Notes under the pieces: model-generated | Seen by the model: the letters and a program-made list of their open reading frames with translations, nothing else | What the model was told of the DNA's origin: nothing | Database searches by the model: none | Translations under genes and position numbers: made by a program | In this document: positions 1 through 11,115 of the stretch, piece by piece | How positions within the stretch are numbered: position 1 is the first letter of the stretch | How the letters are laid out: every line of letters starts with the position of its first letter | Assembly: GCF_007655135.1 (NCBI RefSeq) | Contig: NC_045131.1 | Span: 20,816,001-20,880,000, forward strand | DNA length: 64,000 bases | Source of the DNA: Punica granatum | Lineage: Eukaryota > Streptophyta > Magnoliopsida > Myrtales > Lythraceae | Direction of reading: 5' to 3'

Positions 1-310
1 CCCGGATGCGTCATTGGTCACTTTGGCACTGAGAGGGATTTTTAGAGTCCCATATTGGGCACCTTTCGGTGCTTCAGTGATTCGGTGATGAATAGTGCCA
101 CAGTTCCGGCTCCGTTGTTTTCGGGGTTCTTTGCTTGTATGTTCTTCTGACTGCTCTCTTCTGCTTTTCTAGTGGACCCAGCTCTTTTCCTATCATTCAT
201 AACTCTGTGGCAGCACGTTCGCCTTCGATTGCCGGGTAATGAATAGTAACCCGGGCTTCGATAGGGGATTCTCATGTAGGAAGCCGGTGGGCCAAAATGG
301 GATGCTGACA
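1..310 (-). mobile_element. Element L: 5'-terminal part of its 3' LTR, reverse orientation
   Basis: Read on the minus strand, the LTR begins TGTCAGCATCCC at 310 and runs off the left edge. The same sequence in forward orientation starts the LTR at 2913 (matching stretches include GAGAGGGATTTTT and the CACCGAAAGGTGCCC segment), so L and F belong to one LTR subfamily. A polypurine tract lies directly next to it at 311-324, which identifies it as a 3' LTR. It is the outermost and oldest layer of the nested stack. Confidence 0.8.
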
Positions 311-324
311 GCTTACCCCTCTTT
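311..324 (-). other. Polypurine tract of element L
   Basis: The minus strand reads AAAGAGGGGTAAGC directly before the LTR start. The same motif (AAAGAGGGGCAAGC) precedes the LTRs of elements M and A. It would prime plus-strand DNA synthesis in reverse transcription. Confidence 0.75.
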
Positions 325-473
325 GGTTGCATGCTCGGTTAGAAGATGTAGCCAAAGACTATAATGAGCACCCCCTTTTTTAGCCCAGCGACAGCTCTGA
401 TACCGTTCCTCCCCCATGGCTGCTCGCACCTTGCTTGGACATGTCGGGATATTGCGCTGGAGATTAAGACCGG

Positions 474-1250
474 GATGGGCCCGAAAGAAACCACGATAGA
501 CCTGAACAGAAATTTAAAGGCGGGATGGACCCGAGGGACCAGGATAGACCTGAACAGAAATTTAAAAGCCGGGATGGACCCGAGGGGCCAAGATAGACCT
601 GAACAGAAATTTAAAAGCCGGGATGGACTCGAGGGGCCAGGATAGACCTGAACAGGAATTTAAAAGCCGGGATGGACCCGAGGGGTCAGGATAGACGTGA
701 ACAGAAATTTAAAGCCGGGATGGACCCGAAGGAGCCAGGATAGACCTGACCAGAAATTTAAAAGCCGGGATGGACCCGAGGGGCCAGGATAGACCTGAAC
801 AGAAATTTAAAAGCCGGGATGGACCCGAGGGGCCAGGATGGACCTGAACAGAAATTTAAAAGCCGGGATGGACCGGAAGGAGCCAGGATAGACCTGAACG
901 AGGAATTTAAAGTCGGGATGGACCCGAAGGAGCCAGGATAGACCTGAACAAGGAATTTAAAGCCGGGATGAACCCGAAAGAGCCAGGATAGACCTGAACG
1001 AGGAATTTAAAGCCGGGATGGACCCGCAGGAGCCAGGATAGATCTGAATGTGGCCGGGATGGACCCGAATGCAGAAATTTAAAACCGGGCTGGACCGAAC
1101 AGGAATTTAAAACCGGGATAGACCCGAACAGGAAGTTTAAAACCGGGATGGACCCGAACATGAAGTTTAAAACCGGGATGGACCCGAATTGGAATTTTAA
1201 AACCAGGATGGACCTGAACTGGAATTTGAAAACTGGGACAGACCCGAGAC
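474..1250. repeat. Minisatellite of about 49-bp units in element L 3' region
   Basis: About 15-17 head-to-tail units carry the core GCCGGGATGGACCCGAGGGG followed by CAGGATAGACCTGAACAG and AAATTTAAA. Units on the left are about 49 bp; those right of about 1050 shrink to 30-37 bp. Short ORFs on both strands here are products of the repeat. Elements M and A carry different minisatellites in the same position. Confidence 0.9.
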
Positions 1251-2524
1251 ACTTGCTCGGGGATCGCATAAAGCGTCAGGCAACGTGGTTTGCTTGGTGT
1301 TGGGCTTGGATTACATCACGTGCTGCAGCTGATGACGACCCTCCATCGTTTGTCCTTCTTTAAACATCGTCGGTTTGGACGGTGTGGTGCATCCCTCAAC
1401 GACTTCCAGTGCCTCGAGAGCACGACCTGTCGCGTGAGACAGATATGAGTCCGTTAAGGAGGAGATGCCCATTGGGGTTCCATGCGCATCGCAATGAAGT
1501 TGTTTCATCGTTACTTTGCCCCTGGGGTGGCGGTGTGTTTGATCTGCCGGAAGTCGGCTTTGCTGCTAGGGCAGTTGCTTGTTGCTCTGCCAGGTGCCGA
1601 CTTTATCGCAGGGGCGATTGTAGTTTGCTGGGGATGCCCCCGTCGTGCGATGAGGGACTCGAGTTCTAGGGTAGAGCGCCTACGTATCCCGAGGGGTCAG
1701 AAATCAGAGTCCGCCGTAGTTCTTGTGTTTGTTGTACCTGTGATCCTAACATCATTAGTAAGTCATGGGATTACTAGCGATTTGTAAGCACAGGTAAAAG
1801 GAAGTGTTTGTAACGCATGCTGTTCAGTTTCGGGTCGCCGGGGCGACCCGTAGAGAGTTTTTGCTTTGGTGATGCGAATGGGGGTCCCGCTTTCAGAGGC
1901 CCCGATGTGAGGCCTTCGGGGCCCCTGTTGGCCTTGCATGGGCATATCGAGACGTTCTCAAAGGTGCCCAAACTGCTCTATCGGATGTTCGACGCGCCCG
2001 TGAGCTTAGGACCCTTCTCATCAGGGTGCCGTGGGGCAGCTGCATTTGTAACCCGCATGGGGAATTTTTTTGTTCAAATTTGGTCAGACCTCGGTCTAGT
2101 CATTTCCAGAGTGTTATGACTAGACTCCCGGAAAAAAATGTCTAGGATTTTGGCTCTGTGTTAGCCGATTGAAAGTTGGCTATGACCCATTTTGGAGTTG
2201 TGCAATGACAAAGAGAAAAGAGAAAGCTTGGGGAGCACGTTGCCCAAGGCTAAAAGGATACACGGGTTCACGCTTGCCGTGAGATGTAGCCCCTTCTCTT
2301 CCGTCCTTCGATTGGTGTTGGCTGTCTTGAACTGTTTGGATTGCGTGCTTGGTCGCCCGCTGTGCTTGAAGAAGAATCCGCCTTGAACGGTTGAGTTCGG
2401 TAGGAGAGCCGATCGGGGATCGTGTTGGAGTAGATAACCTGGTCATTTCCCTTGGGGATCCCTGGTCCGCACAGTATGCGAGAGCCTAGGGTGACTGTTT
2501 TGTTTGTCTCTCGTTTTACTCTCC

Positions 2525-2680
2525 TTTTGCTACGGTCACCCGCCTCGGGGCCGTACCTCTCAACCTAAAGGGATGAGCTCTCCTTTTTCCACGACCGCCC
2601 ACCTCGGGATTTTCAGTCGTGCCTCTCTCTTGCCCTAGTTTTTGCCTAGGTCGCCCCGAGGGGTTTTCGACCTAGCGGGC
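2525..2680 (-). other. Hairpin array with (G)CAAAAG tails, element L
   Basis: There are three inverted repeats, given on the plus strand: TACGG 2531-2535 with CCGTA 2551-2555; CACGACC 2590-2596 with AGTCGTG 2615-2621 (one G-U pair in the RNA); and CTAGGTCG 2646-2653 with CGACCTAG 2668-2675. In the element's sense the first and third stems are followed directly by GCAAAA; the second is followed by GGAAAAAGG. They match the arrays in M (15981-16133) and A (34551-34831). Confidence 0.6.
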
Positions 2681-3910
2681 TCGATTCTTTTGTCTCTCGA
2701 GTTTGCAAGGGCGAAGGGTTCGAATAATTCGACCTCCGAGTGTGTTACGTTCTGTCTCCGTCGAGGAGTTGCGACTGCTGCTTCCCCTTTTGTCGGGATT
2801 TGTTTATTTCTTTTGGATTGGGGGTGCCGGTGCTTTTGGTGAACCTCGGCATTGCCCCATTTTTTGTTGGCGGGTTTTTCCCGCATCTTTTCTCTCTCTC
2901 TTCATTGGCGGGTGTCAGCACCCTATTTTGGCCCACTAGCTTCCCGCGCGAGGATTCCCGACTGAAGCTCGGGACACTATTCATCGCCCGGCAATCAGAG
3001 GCAAATATGCGGGCACGGGGCCAGGAGCAGTAGGAGAAGAGCACAATCCACCGAGAAAGACGAAAGAGAGCAGTCAGAAGAATGAACGGATAAGGAATCC
3101 CGAAGACAGCGGAGCTGGCACTGTGGCACTATTCATCACCGAGTCACCGAAGCACCGAAAGGTGCCCAATATGGGACTCCAAAAATCCCTCTCAGTGCCA
3201 AAGTGACCAATGACACGTCCGGGCGCATTTCTGGGGCATCCTGCTTAGGCCGGGACACCCCGATCCCCCACGGACGCCTTTTCTGACAGAGCTCCCGGGG
3301 TTCGCTCCACTGACAAGCAAACGGCCCCTCAAAACGGGTCTACAGGCGCCCAGGGACCACCAGGGCCGGGGAGCAAGCTTCAGACAACCTTCCGGAACTC
3401 GGCTCGGTCTCCCGAAGTACGTTTCAGTGGTCACGAACGCCTCCCGGCGAACCTTCGGGTATTCCCACGGAAAGCAGAGACCACAACGATCTCTGAGTAC
3501 CTCACAATAATCTTCAAGCGCCTCAAGGCATTCAGGGCACACCGAGAAAATCCCGGTCAAGGTCCCTAGGTCTTCCCGGGCCAACGGTCCCCGATCGAGG
3601 ATGACGAGCCAACAATCCCTCACGGGGCAAAAGGATCGTCAAAATGAATGATAGGATGCACAAGGAACAATCGGGGATCAAGGGGCACTAAATTCCACTC
3701 CGAACGTCCAAACAGGGCAAAACCGACTCCCGAGGCGCCGAGTTGCCCGAACGTCCGTTCACGCGACGCATGGCGATATTAGATTCATCCAAATCTTCGT
3801 CTTTCAAGCTTTCCAAATCTTCAAATTAATCGGACATCGGAGGTCGGATGCGAGCTCAATCGAGTCTCAAGCGTTTGCCGGCTTTTCTCCTAATCGGATG
3901 GGACCCACAG

Positions 3911-4140
3911 CCTAGCCAAGCCAAGCCATCGAGCCGCGGCTCAACCCCAAGCCACGGCTCAACCCTCGGCTTGGATTGGACAGCCCAAGCCGCGGCTCAA
4001 GCCCCTCCCACCGTCGGCTCCAACACACCCCCACTACACATTTGAATTTTCCTCCCATCCATCACCTCCCTCCATCCATCCATCACTTCCTATCACATCC
4101 TATCACACCCATCACTCCTTCCTTTCCTTTCCCCACACTC
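3911..4140. repeat. Short imperfect repeats and pyrimidine-rich tract in LTR F
   Basis: At 3930-4015 the self-complementary motif AGCCGCGGCT occurs repeatedly with variants. From about 4028 to 4140 the sequence is a CCATC/TCATC-rich pyrimidine tract. No gene is seen. Confidence 0.5.
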
Positions 4141-4609
4141 AACAAGACAACTTCCCCACCCTAATCTTCCCTCCAAAATTCGGAACCCCTAAGCACCCCC
4201 CTCTAATTGCACTTAAACTCACTAATTTGGCTCATTAAGGCATCCTATAAGTGCCTAATTGCAAGACACTTTAATCACAACTCATCTTGCACTCCCTCTC
4301 TAGCATTTCTCACTCAAACAAATGCTCTCAACCTCCCAAGAACTTCAGCAAAATCGCAGCAAGCAAGAACCACCCAAAAACCAAGCAAAACACTCAAGAC
4401 TTAAGTCGGAATCCATCCCGACTTAAATCCAAACTTCACCAAACTTCATATCCTACATTTTTTCGACCCCCTCTATCCATTTCCGAGCTTAGATTTCAAG
4501 TTTGAAGCCTCTAAGTTAGAGAATCAGCTCAGTACAGAACCGAGCACAGTTTTGGCCCAACCGGGTCAAAACTTCCAACCCTGTTTTCTCACCTTCTCGA
4601 GTCGGTCTG

Positions 4610-5190
4610 AACTTTCAAAACCCATCAAACACCTCCGGGGGTTCGTTAGGAGTCGGGAGCCACCGACCTTGCTCAAAAATTCCATCGGAATCCACCGTTA
4701 TGAATTCCGACCCGAAAACTGCTCAGTCGGGCCGGCGTTTCTGACTGTCTGTTCGGTTTTCTTGCAGATCGGGTCGATCCGTGACCCTTTTCGATGAACG
4801 ACCACTTCTACCACCTCCAGGGGTCAGTTAGGAGTCAGGAGACGTTGGCCTTGCTCAACAATTCCATCGGAATCCATCGTTATGAATTCCGACCCGAAAA
4901 CTGCCCAGTCGGGCCAGTTTCCAGACGTGCTCTGTTTTGGGTGATTTTTGCAGGACTGTACAGGTCGACCCGACAACTCTGGGAACAAACGACCACCACG
5001 GTCACCTAGAGGAGTCCCTTGGCTATCCAAGGCCGCCGACCTTGCCTCAAAATTCCATCGGGAGCCTCCGTGGCGACGTCCGACCCGACTTGTGCCAGTC
5101 AAGTCTGTCCACCCTTCCATTCGGGTCTGTTTGGTGCCATTCGGGTCTGTTCAACGGAAAACAGCCCAAACCCGACCCATCAACTGTCCA
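4610..5190. repeat. Three tandem units of about 185-190 bp in LTR F
   Basis: The landmark AATTCCATCGG recurs near 4680, 4862 and 5056. Each is preceded by a CACCTCC-like/TTAGGAGT stretch and a CCGACCTTGC-like stretch, and followed by CCGACCCG and the start of a CAGTCGGGCC-like block. LTR M carries two units of the same repeat in reverse (10690-11115). The LTRs of A lack it. Confidence 0.7.
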
Positions 5191-7755
5191 ACCCGACTCT
5201 TGAAGGTACCATCCCGCATCTCGGGACTAGGTATGACCATTCCCGACTTAGAGGAGCTAGGACTTTTACATTATTGTTGTGTTTATAGAGTTTTGAGGGG
5301 TTTTAAGCATGATTTTAATTCCGAACTTTAATATTATGCAATTTCCTTATTACACCATGCATGTTTATCATCGTTTAACTTGCTAGCATGTCGGGAAATA
5401 TTTAAATCGAAGTCGAGGAAACTATCCCGACCCGGAAAAGCCGAGATCATTCGGGTTAACCTCTCCATGAGGTAACCTAGAGCTTTCTTGACCTTTTTGG
5501 GTCAAGACCGGATTCCTTTGGCCCGATTTAAATTGTTTCCTGAGTTTTATCGTTTTTCTCACATCCATGAAGTCGGTATTGTTTTATCGATTCCTTTAAT
5601 AATATGTTTGTGCATGTTTGCATGCTTGAATGTGTTATTTAAATCATGATAATACCGACTTTCGTTTAATCGTGTTATTTAACATGTTTGATGTTTGAGC
5701 ATGCGAGAAACGATTCAAAACAAGACGGGGAAAACTCATGAAACCAAATACAAGCCATGAGACCTCTCGGCTTTATCCAAGGAGAATAGGCCGAGAGTCT
5801 CATGGAGTTATTCGGGTTCCATGAGGCTTCCTCTTCCCGTTTTAAATCCGTTCTCGGATTTCGTGTAATTTGCAAGTTCAATTACATCGATAATTTCACA
5901 TGAAATGTCTTTCCAAACCAAAATATGCATGGATTCGCAATTCGGAGACCCTTTCGGGCCTATTAGGACCAAAGGGTGTTTCGGCCATCGTTGGCCGAAT
6001 CTTCCTCGGTCTTTCTTGACCCGTCTTGGTCGTCGAGTCACGAATCGTTTTTACAATTAATGCATTCGGCACAACCCTTAAGCATTAATTCCACAAACGG
6101 GTTAATCGGGACGCTCACATGATTAAACCCACTTCACACTGATAAGGTTTACACGAATTGGCCATTAACTGATAACTCGCGTCGATGAGTTGTCAAATGA
6201 CGTTGGTGCCCTTTTCAAACTTATCAATTTCAAAACCCGAAACGCGCGGTTCGATGTAGCATGGATGTCTGAAAAGGGTTTCTGTGTCTCAACTTGAATG
6301 TTTACCTGATTCCAGGTAGCTCAGGTCAGGATACAGAAGATCTTTCTAGATCACTTCCGGGCAGATCGACCGGTTCTTTGGCTTTTTCGGGGTTCTTGCA
6401 CAACCCTGGACGACCCAGGGAATTGGTCGACACCGGCTACAGGCCGAGGTGGCCCGCACTGCGATGTTTCCCCTTTTCTGAAAACAATTTTCAAATAAAG
6501 GGCAAAATCGTCTTTTCACAATTCAGCGACACTCTTAGGGTTAGCATGACAGAAACACTACAGTATGGGACAAGAACGGGCTACCTGTTCAGGTGCAGGT
6601 TCATCTGCATAGCCCTTTCTTATCTAACTGATGAGTTTCTGTCATCCTAACATAGACTCGGGTAATTAGAACGGTTATCTCTGTCAGAAAACATGCAAAA
6701 TGCTGATTAACCTTTCACTCGACTTAACCAAACACTAGATAATGGTTAGGAGGAATTCTAGATTCCAAATCTAGAGTCGAAACATGAGTTTGGCTAATTC
6801 AGTGGAAATTCAGTGTCACAATACAGAACAACTGTAAAAGCAATCCACACACATGAGATTTGACTCTCTTTGTCAAGTTCTCAAAACAAAGCCGAATGCT
6901 AAAACATTGGCACGTGCTTGTTTGTCTAGGGTAGGATTTGCATGCCAAAATACCCCGGATTAACAACTTGTTAAAACACGTACACTCTGTACGGACCCGA
7001 ATGTGGACTCTCGTCGGGGCCCGCATCGCGCGCTTTTGGATCGCGCGGCTTGGTCGGAACGTCCACCTTCCCGCGGGGACGCGCGTCGGACACGCGTGAG
7101 AGAAGGAGTCGCCACTTATCATTTTACGACCCGAAGGTCGAGGGCGGATAAGTTACCCTGGGTCTAGGGGTATGGAACACCTAGTTTGTTGTTAAGGCAT
7201 TGGTATGTGCGGAACCGGAAAGTCCGTGTTCGGGGGTTCATGTTACGTGCGGGCCTATATCCCGCACGCCCTTTCGGTACTCTGGTTTGCTAGGCTTGCA
7301 TGTTTTATTATTTACCGCGTGAATTAAGCTGCACTTGGCTCGCACGTTTTAACACCGGAGATTCGATGAACCAAACGATGTCGGTTGAGAAGCCGGGAGA
7401 GAAGTAAATCTATATGTCAGGGAATTGGTTCACAATCTTGCGTTACAGTTCATCGAACCATGGAGGTTGAATCCCTGCGTGAACCAGAACCGCGAGATCT
7501 TGGATTTACTTGTGTCTGGGCAAGCATTAGACCGATTCGATTAATTCGACTCTCGGACCGTTCGCTCACCGACTGGAATTCTTACAGAATAAATGCACCA
7601 AATAGAATCCTTACAATGCTCTCAAAACAATAAATACAAATTACAAAAGGGTCGAATTCCAGTCGTTTTGCGTTCGGTTATTATTCCACTCTAACTCACC
7701 GTGAGTTTAGGGAAAAGACCGAAGAACTGAAATTCAATGGACGCTCTCACTGAAT

Positions 7756-7832
7756 AGGGCGTTGGACCCTGTGACTGTTGATTAGGGTGTTGGACCCTGT
7801 GCTCGATGATTAGGGCGTTGAACCCTAATATT
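7756..7832 (-). repeat. Three small AGGG...CCCT hairpin repeats in LTR M
   Basis: Three units of about 28 bp carry AGGGCGTTGGACCCT or a close variant, each able to form a 4-bp AGGG/CCCT stem. The same triplet is found in the A LTRs (23893-23970 and 40871-40948), so it is a conserved LTR feature. Confidence 0.6.
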
Positions 7833-9829
7833 ATTCGGCCTAGGGATCAGGCTCGACCCGCATGGCAAACAAGTGCGGAAAGATAACACGCAACATGTTA
7901 ATAACAGACAAAGTGTTTGTTATTGTCGTGTTTACATGAATTAACAGATTATTAACCCAGGGGTGTTTTTGCAAGCAAATGCCATATGCTAAACAATCAA
8001 ACATGTGCCAACGTTTTAGCATTCGGCTTTGTTTTGAGAACTTGACAAAGAGAGTCAAATCTCAGGTGTGTGAATCGCTTTTACAGTTGCTCTGTATTGT
8101 GACACTGAATTACCACTGAATTAACCAAACTCGTGTTTTGACTCTAGATTTGGAATCTAGAATTCCTCCTAACCATTATCTAGTGTTTGGTTAGGTCGAG
8201 TGAAAGGTTAATCAACATTTCACAGGTTTTCTGACAAGGATCAACTGTTCTAGTTACCTGAGTCTATGTTAGGATAGCAGAAACTCATCAGTTAGATAAG
8301 AAAAGGCTATGCAGATGAACCTGCACCTGAACAGGTAGCCCGTTCTTATCCCGTACTGTAGTGTTTCTGTTATGCTAACCCTAAGGATGTCGCTGGATTG
8401 TGAAAAGACAATTTTGCCCTCTATTTGAAAATTGTTTTCAGAAAAGGGGAAAGATCGCAGTGCGGGCCACCTCGGCCTGTAGCCGGTGTCGACCGATTCC
8501 CTGGATCATCCAGGGTTGTGCAAGAACCCCAAAAAAGCCAAAGAACCGGTCGATCTGCCCGGAAGTGATCTAGAAAGATCTTCTGTATCTTGACCTGAGT
8601 TACCTAGAATCAGGTAAAAACTCAAGTTTGAGACACAGAAGCCCTTTCCAGACGTCCATGCTACATCGGACCGCGCGTTTCGGGTTTTGAAATTGATAAG
8701 TTTGAAAAGGGCACCAACGTCCTTTGACGACTCGTCGACGCGAGTTATCAATTAATGTCCAATTCGGGTAAACTTTATCAGTGTGAAGTGAGTTTAATCG
8801 TGTGAGCGTCCCGATTAACCAGTTTGTGGCATTAATGCTTAAGGGTTGTGCCGAATGCATTAATTGTGAAAACGATTCGCGACTCGACGACCAAGACGAT
8901 TCCATAAGGATCGAGGATAATTTGGTCTAATGACCGAAACTATCCTCATAACCAAATGGACCCGAATGAGTCATCGATACTCGAATCCATGCATGCTTCG
9001 TTTGAAAGAGTCTTTACATGATATTTTAATGGGAATCGTAAAGACATTGAAGTAAAACTTCACATCATCCGATCAACAAATTAAACTTGAGATAAGGAAC
9101 TCATTCTTGACCCAAGGAAGGCCAAGAAGCCCTCGGCTTCATCTTGTGAAGGGTGGCCGAAGGTTCTCATGGCTCTATCCGAGTCACGAATGATTTCCTA
9201 ATCGTGGTTTAATTATTTCTCGCATGCTCAAACATCAACCGTGATAAATAGCACTCCTTTTTAACAAAAGCCGGCGTTATCACGATTTGTTTAGCTCATT
9301 TAAACATACAAACATTCACAAACGTGTTAACTAAGGAAAAGGATAAAATAACACCGGCTTCATGCATGCAATAATGATAAACAAACTCGGAAATTAACTT
9401 GAATAGGCTAAGGAGACCAATCTTAACCTGAAAAGAGCAATTTAAATCTCAACCCTCTCCTTTAGAGAATTGGCCGAGACTTAATGTGCCATAATAGGGT
9501 CAGGATAGTCTTCTTTATGATGATCCAAGCCCCTTTCCGACATGGTAGCAAGTCCTAAGATAGTGTACGTGTATAATATAACATAAAATTGCATAAAAAT
9601 TAAATCTTGTGAATGAAACATGCATGAAAACACCATAATACTCCATAGCCATGCAAAAATATAAAAAGTCCTAACTCCTCTAAGTCGAAAGTGTTTTACC
9701 TAGCCTCGGAATACGAGGAAAGAGTCGGGGAAGTGTTTGAGAGTCGGGTGACTCGGTGGAACCCTTAAAAGGGTATTCGGGTGCAAGGATGGACGTGCAC
9801 GGGCACGGTCGAGCACGGTGACGGGAGCT

Positions 9830-10640
9830 AGTGGGCACGGACAGGCGCTGGTGGTGGGCGCGGGAGTGCGCGGTGACAGGCGCGGGCGTGCGCGGATGAC
9901 AGGCACGGGCGTGCGCGGGTGACGGGCGCGGGCGTGCGATGATGACGGGCGCGGGCGTGCGCGGGTGACGGGCGCTGGCGTGCGCGGGTGATGGGCGCGG
10001 GCGTGCGCGGGTGATGGGCACGGCGTGCGCTGGTGACGGGCGCGGGCGTGCTGGATGACGAGCACGGGCGTGCGCGGGTGACGGGCAGGGTGTGCTGGTG
10101 AAGGGCGCGGGTGGCGCTGGATGAGGAGCACGGAGTGCGGGGTGGCGGGCACGGGTGTGCTGGTGAAGGGCGCGGGTGGCGCTGGATGACGAGCACGGGC
10201 GTGCGCGGGTGACGGGCGCGGGTGTGCTGGTGATGGGCGCGGGTGGCGCTGGATGACGAGCACGGGCGTGCGCGGGTGACGGGCGCGGGTGTGCTGGTGA
10301 TGGGCGCGGGTGGCGCTGGATGACGAGCACGGGCGTGCGCGGGTGACGGGCGCGGGTGGGCTGGTGATGGGCGCGGGTGGCGCTGGATGACGAGCACGGG
10401 CGTGCGCGGGTGACGGGCGCGGGTGTGCTGGTGATGGGCGCGGGTGGCGCTGGAGACGCTCGGTGACGGACGTTGGTGACGCCCGAGGGTTGCGCTCGGT
10501 GACGCTCGGTGACGGACGCTGGTGACGCTCGAGGGTTGCGCTCGGTGACGCTCGGTGACGGGCGCTGGCTACGCTCGGTGACGCTCGGTGACGGGCGCTG
10601 GCTGCGCTCGGTGACGCTCGGTGACGGACGCTGGTCACCC
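9830..10640. repeat. GC-rich tandem repeat in LTR M
   Basis: From about 9840 to 10450 there is a higher-order repeat of about 67 bp built from GGGCGCGGGTG, GCTGGTGATG, GATGACGAGCACGG and CGTGCGCGGGTGAC blocks. From about 10450 to 10640 it changes to a repeat of about 30 bp with GCTCGGTGACG. The long Pro/Ala/Arg/His-rich ORFs on the minus strand here are repeat products. A much shorter form sits in the A LTRs (about 21684-21900 and 38660-38876). Confidence 0.85.
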
Positions 10641-10689
10641 GAGAGCTCCAACTAGTCCCGAGATGCGGGATGGGACCTTCAAGAGTCGG

Positions 10690-11115
10690 GTTGGACCGTT
10701 GAGGGGTCGGTTTTGAGCTGTTTTCCGTTGAACAGACCCGAATGGCATCGAACAGACCCGGCTGAAATATTGGACAGACCAGACTGGCACAAGTCGGGTC
10801 GGACGTCGCCACGGAGGCTCCCGATGGAATTTTGAGGCAAGGGCAGTGGCTCCTGACTCCTAACTGACCCCCGGAGGTGACTGTGGTGGTCGTTTGGTCC
10901 CAGAGTTATCGGGTCGACCCGTACAGCCCTGCAAAGTTCACGGAAAACAGAGTACGTCTGGAAATTCGGACCCGTCTGGCACCAGTCGGGTCGGACGTTG
11001 CTACGGAGGTTCCAAATGGAATTTTTGAGCAAGGCCAACGGCTCCCGACTGCTAACTCACCTCTGGAGGTGGCTGTGGTGGTCGTTTTCCGAAAAGAGTC
11101 TCGGATCGACCCGAT
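10690..11115 (-). repeat. Two tandem units of about 190 bp in LTR M
   Basis: This is the reverse-strand counterpart of the triple repeat in LTR F. The landmark TGGAATTTTTGAG or its variant recurs at about 10823 and 11013, each with neighbouring GGTCGTTTGG-like and GGGTCGGACGT-like blocks. Confidence 0.65.

Larger units (their letters stand above)
325..2912 (-). mobile_element. 3' untranslated region of element L, cut by element F
   Basis: No retroelement protein is recognisable here. The region is homologous to the non-coding part of element M (about 14900-16366). It holds a minisatellite near the polypurine tract (474-1250) and a hairpin array (2525-2680). The homology to M stops exactly at 2912, where the forward LTR of F begins. 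In M the uninterrupted sequence continues after GGCGGG at 16361-16366, so M shows the empty site. Confidence 0.7.
2913..6987 (+). mobile_element. Element F: truncated Tat/Ogre-like LTR, forward
   Basis: The LTR starts TGTCAGCACCC at 2913. Its first part matches the LTR of L, and its right part (about 5220-6987) matches the LTRs of A and M, for example around the CAGATACAGAAGATCTTT-like block near 6330. It stops at 6987, where the outer end of M's LTR (TGTACGGACCCG, 6988) begins. No internal region of F is visible, so it may be a full element or a solo LTR. ORFs inside, such as one on the minus strand at 3192-3623, match no retroelement protein. Confidence 0.75.

Noticed and set aside
364..1269. 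Repetitive ORFs on both strands near the left end
   Set aside because: They are translations of the ~49-bp minisatellite of element L.
1..3230. Inverted LTR pair read as one element with inverted ends
   Set aside because: The right copy starts exactly at an LTR terminus within L's 3' region, and M shows the uninterrupted sequence, so a separate insertion explains it better.
3192..3623. 143-residue Cys/Trp-rich ORF on the minus strand
   Set aside because: It lies inside LTR F, matches no family I know, and no related open frame is apparent in the other LTRs.
9680..10812. Long Pro/Ala/Arg/His-rich ORFs on the minus strand
   Set aside because: They are made of a GC-rich tandem repeat, overlap in several frames at once and have no recognisable domain.
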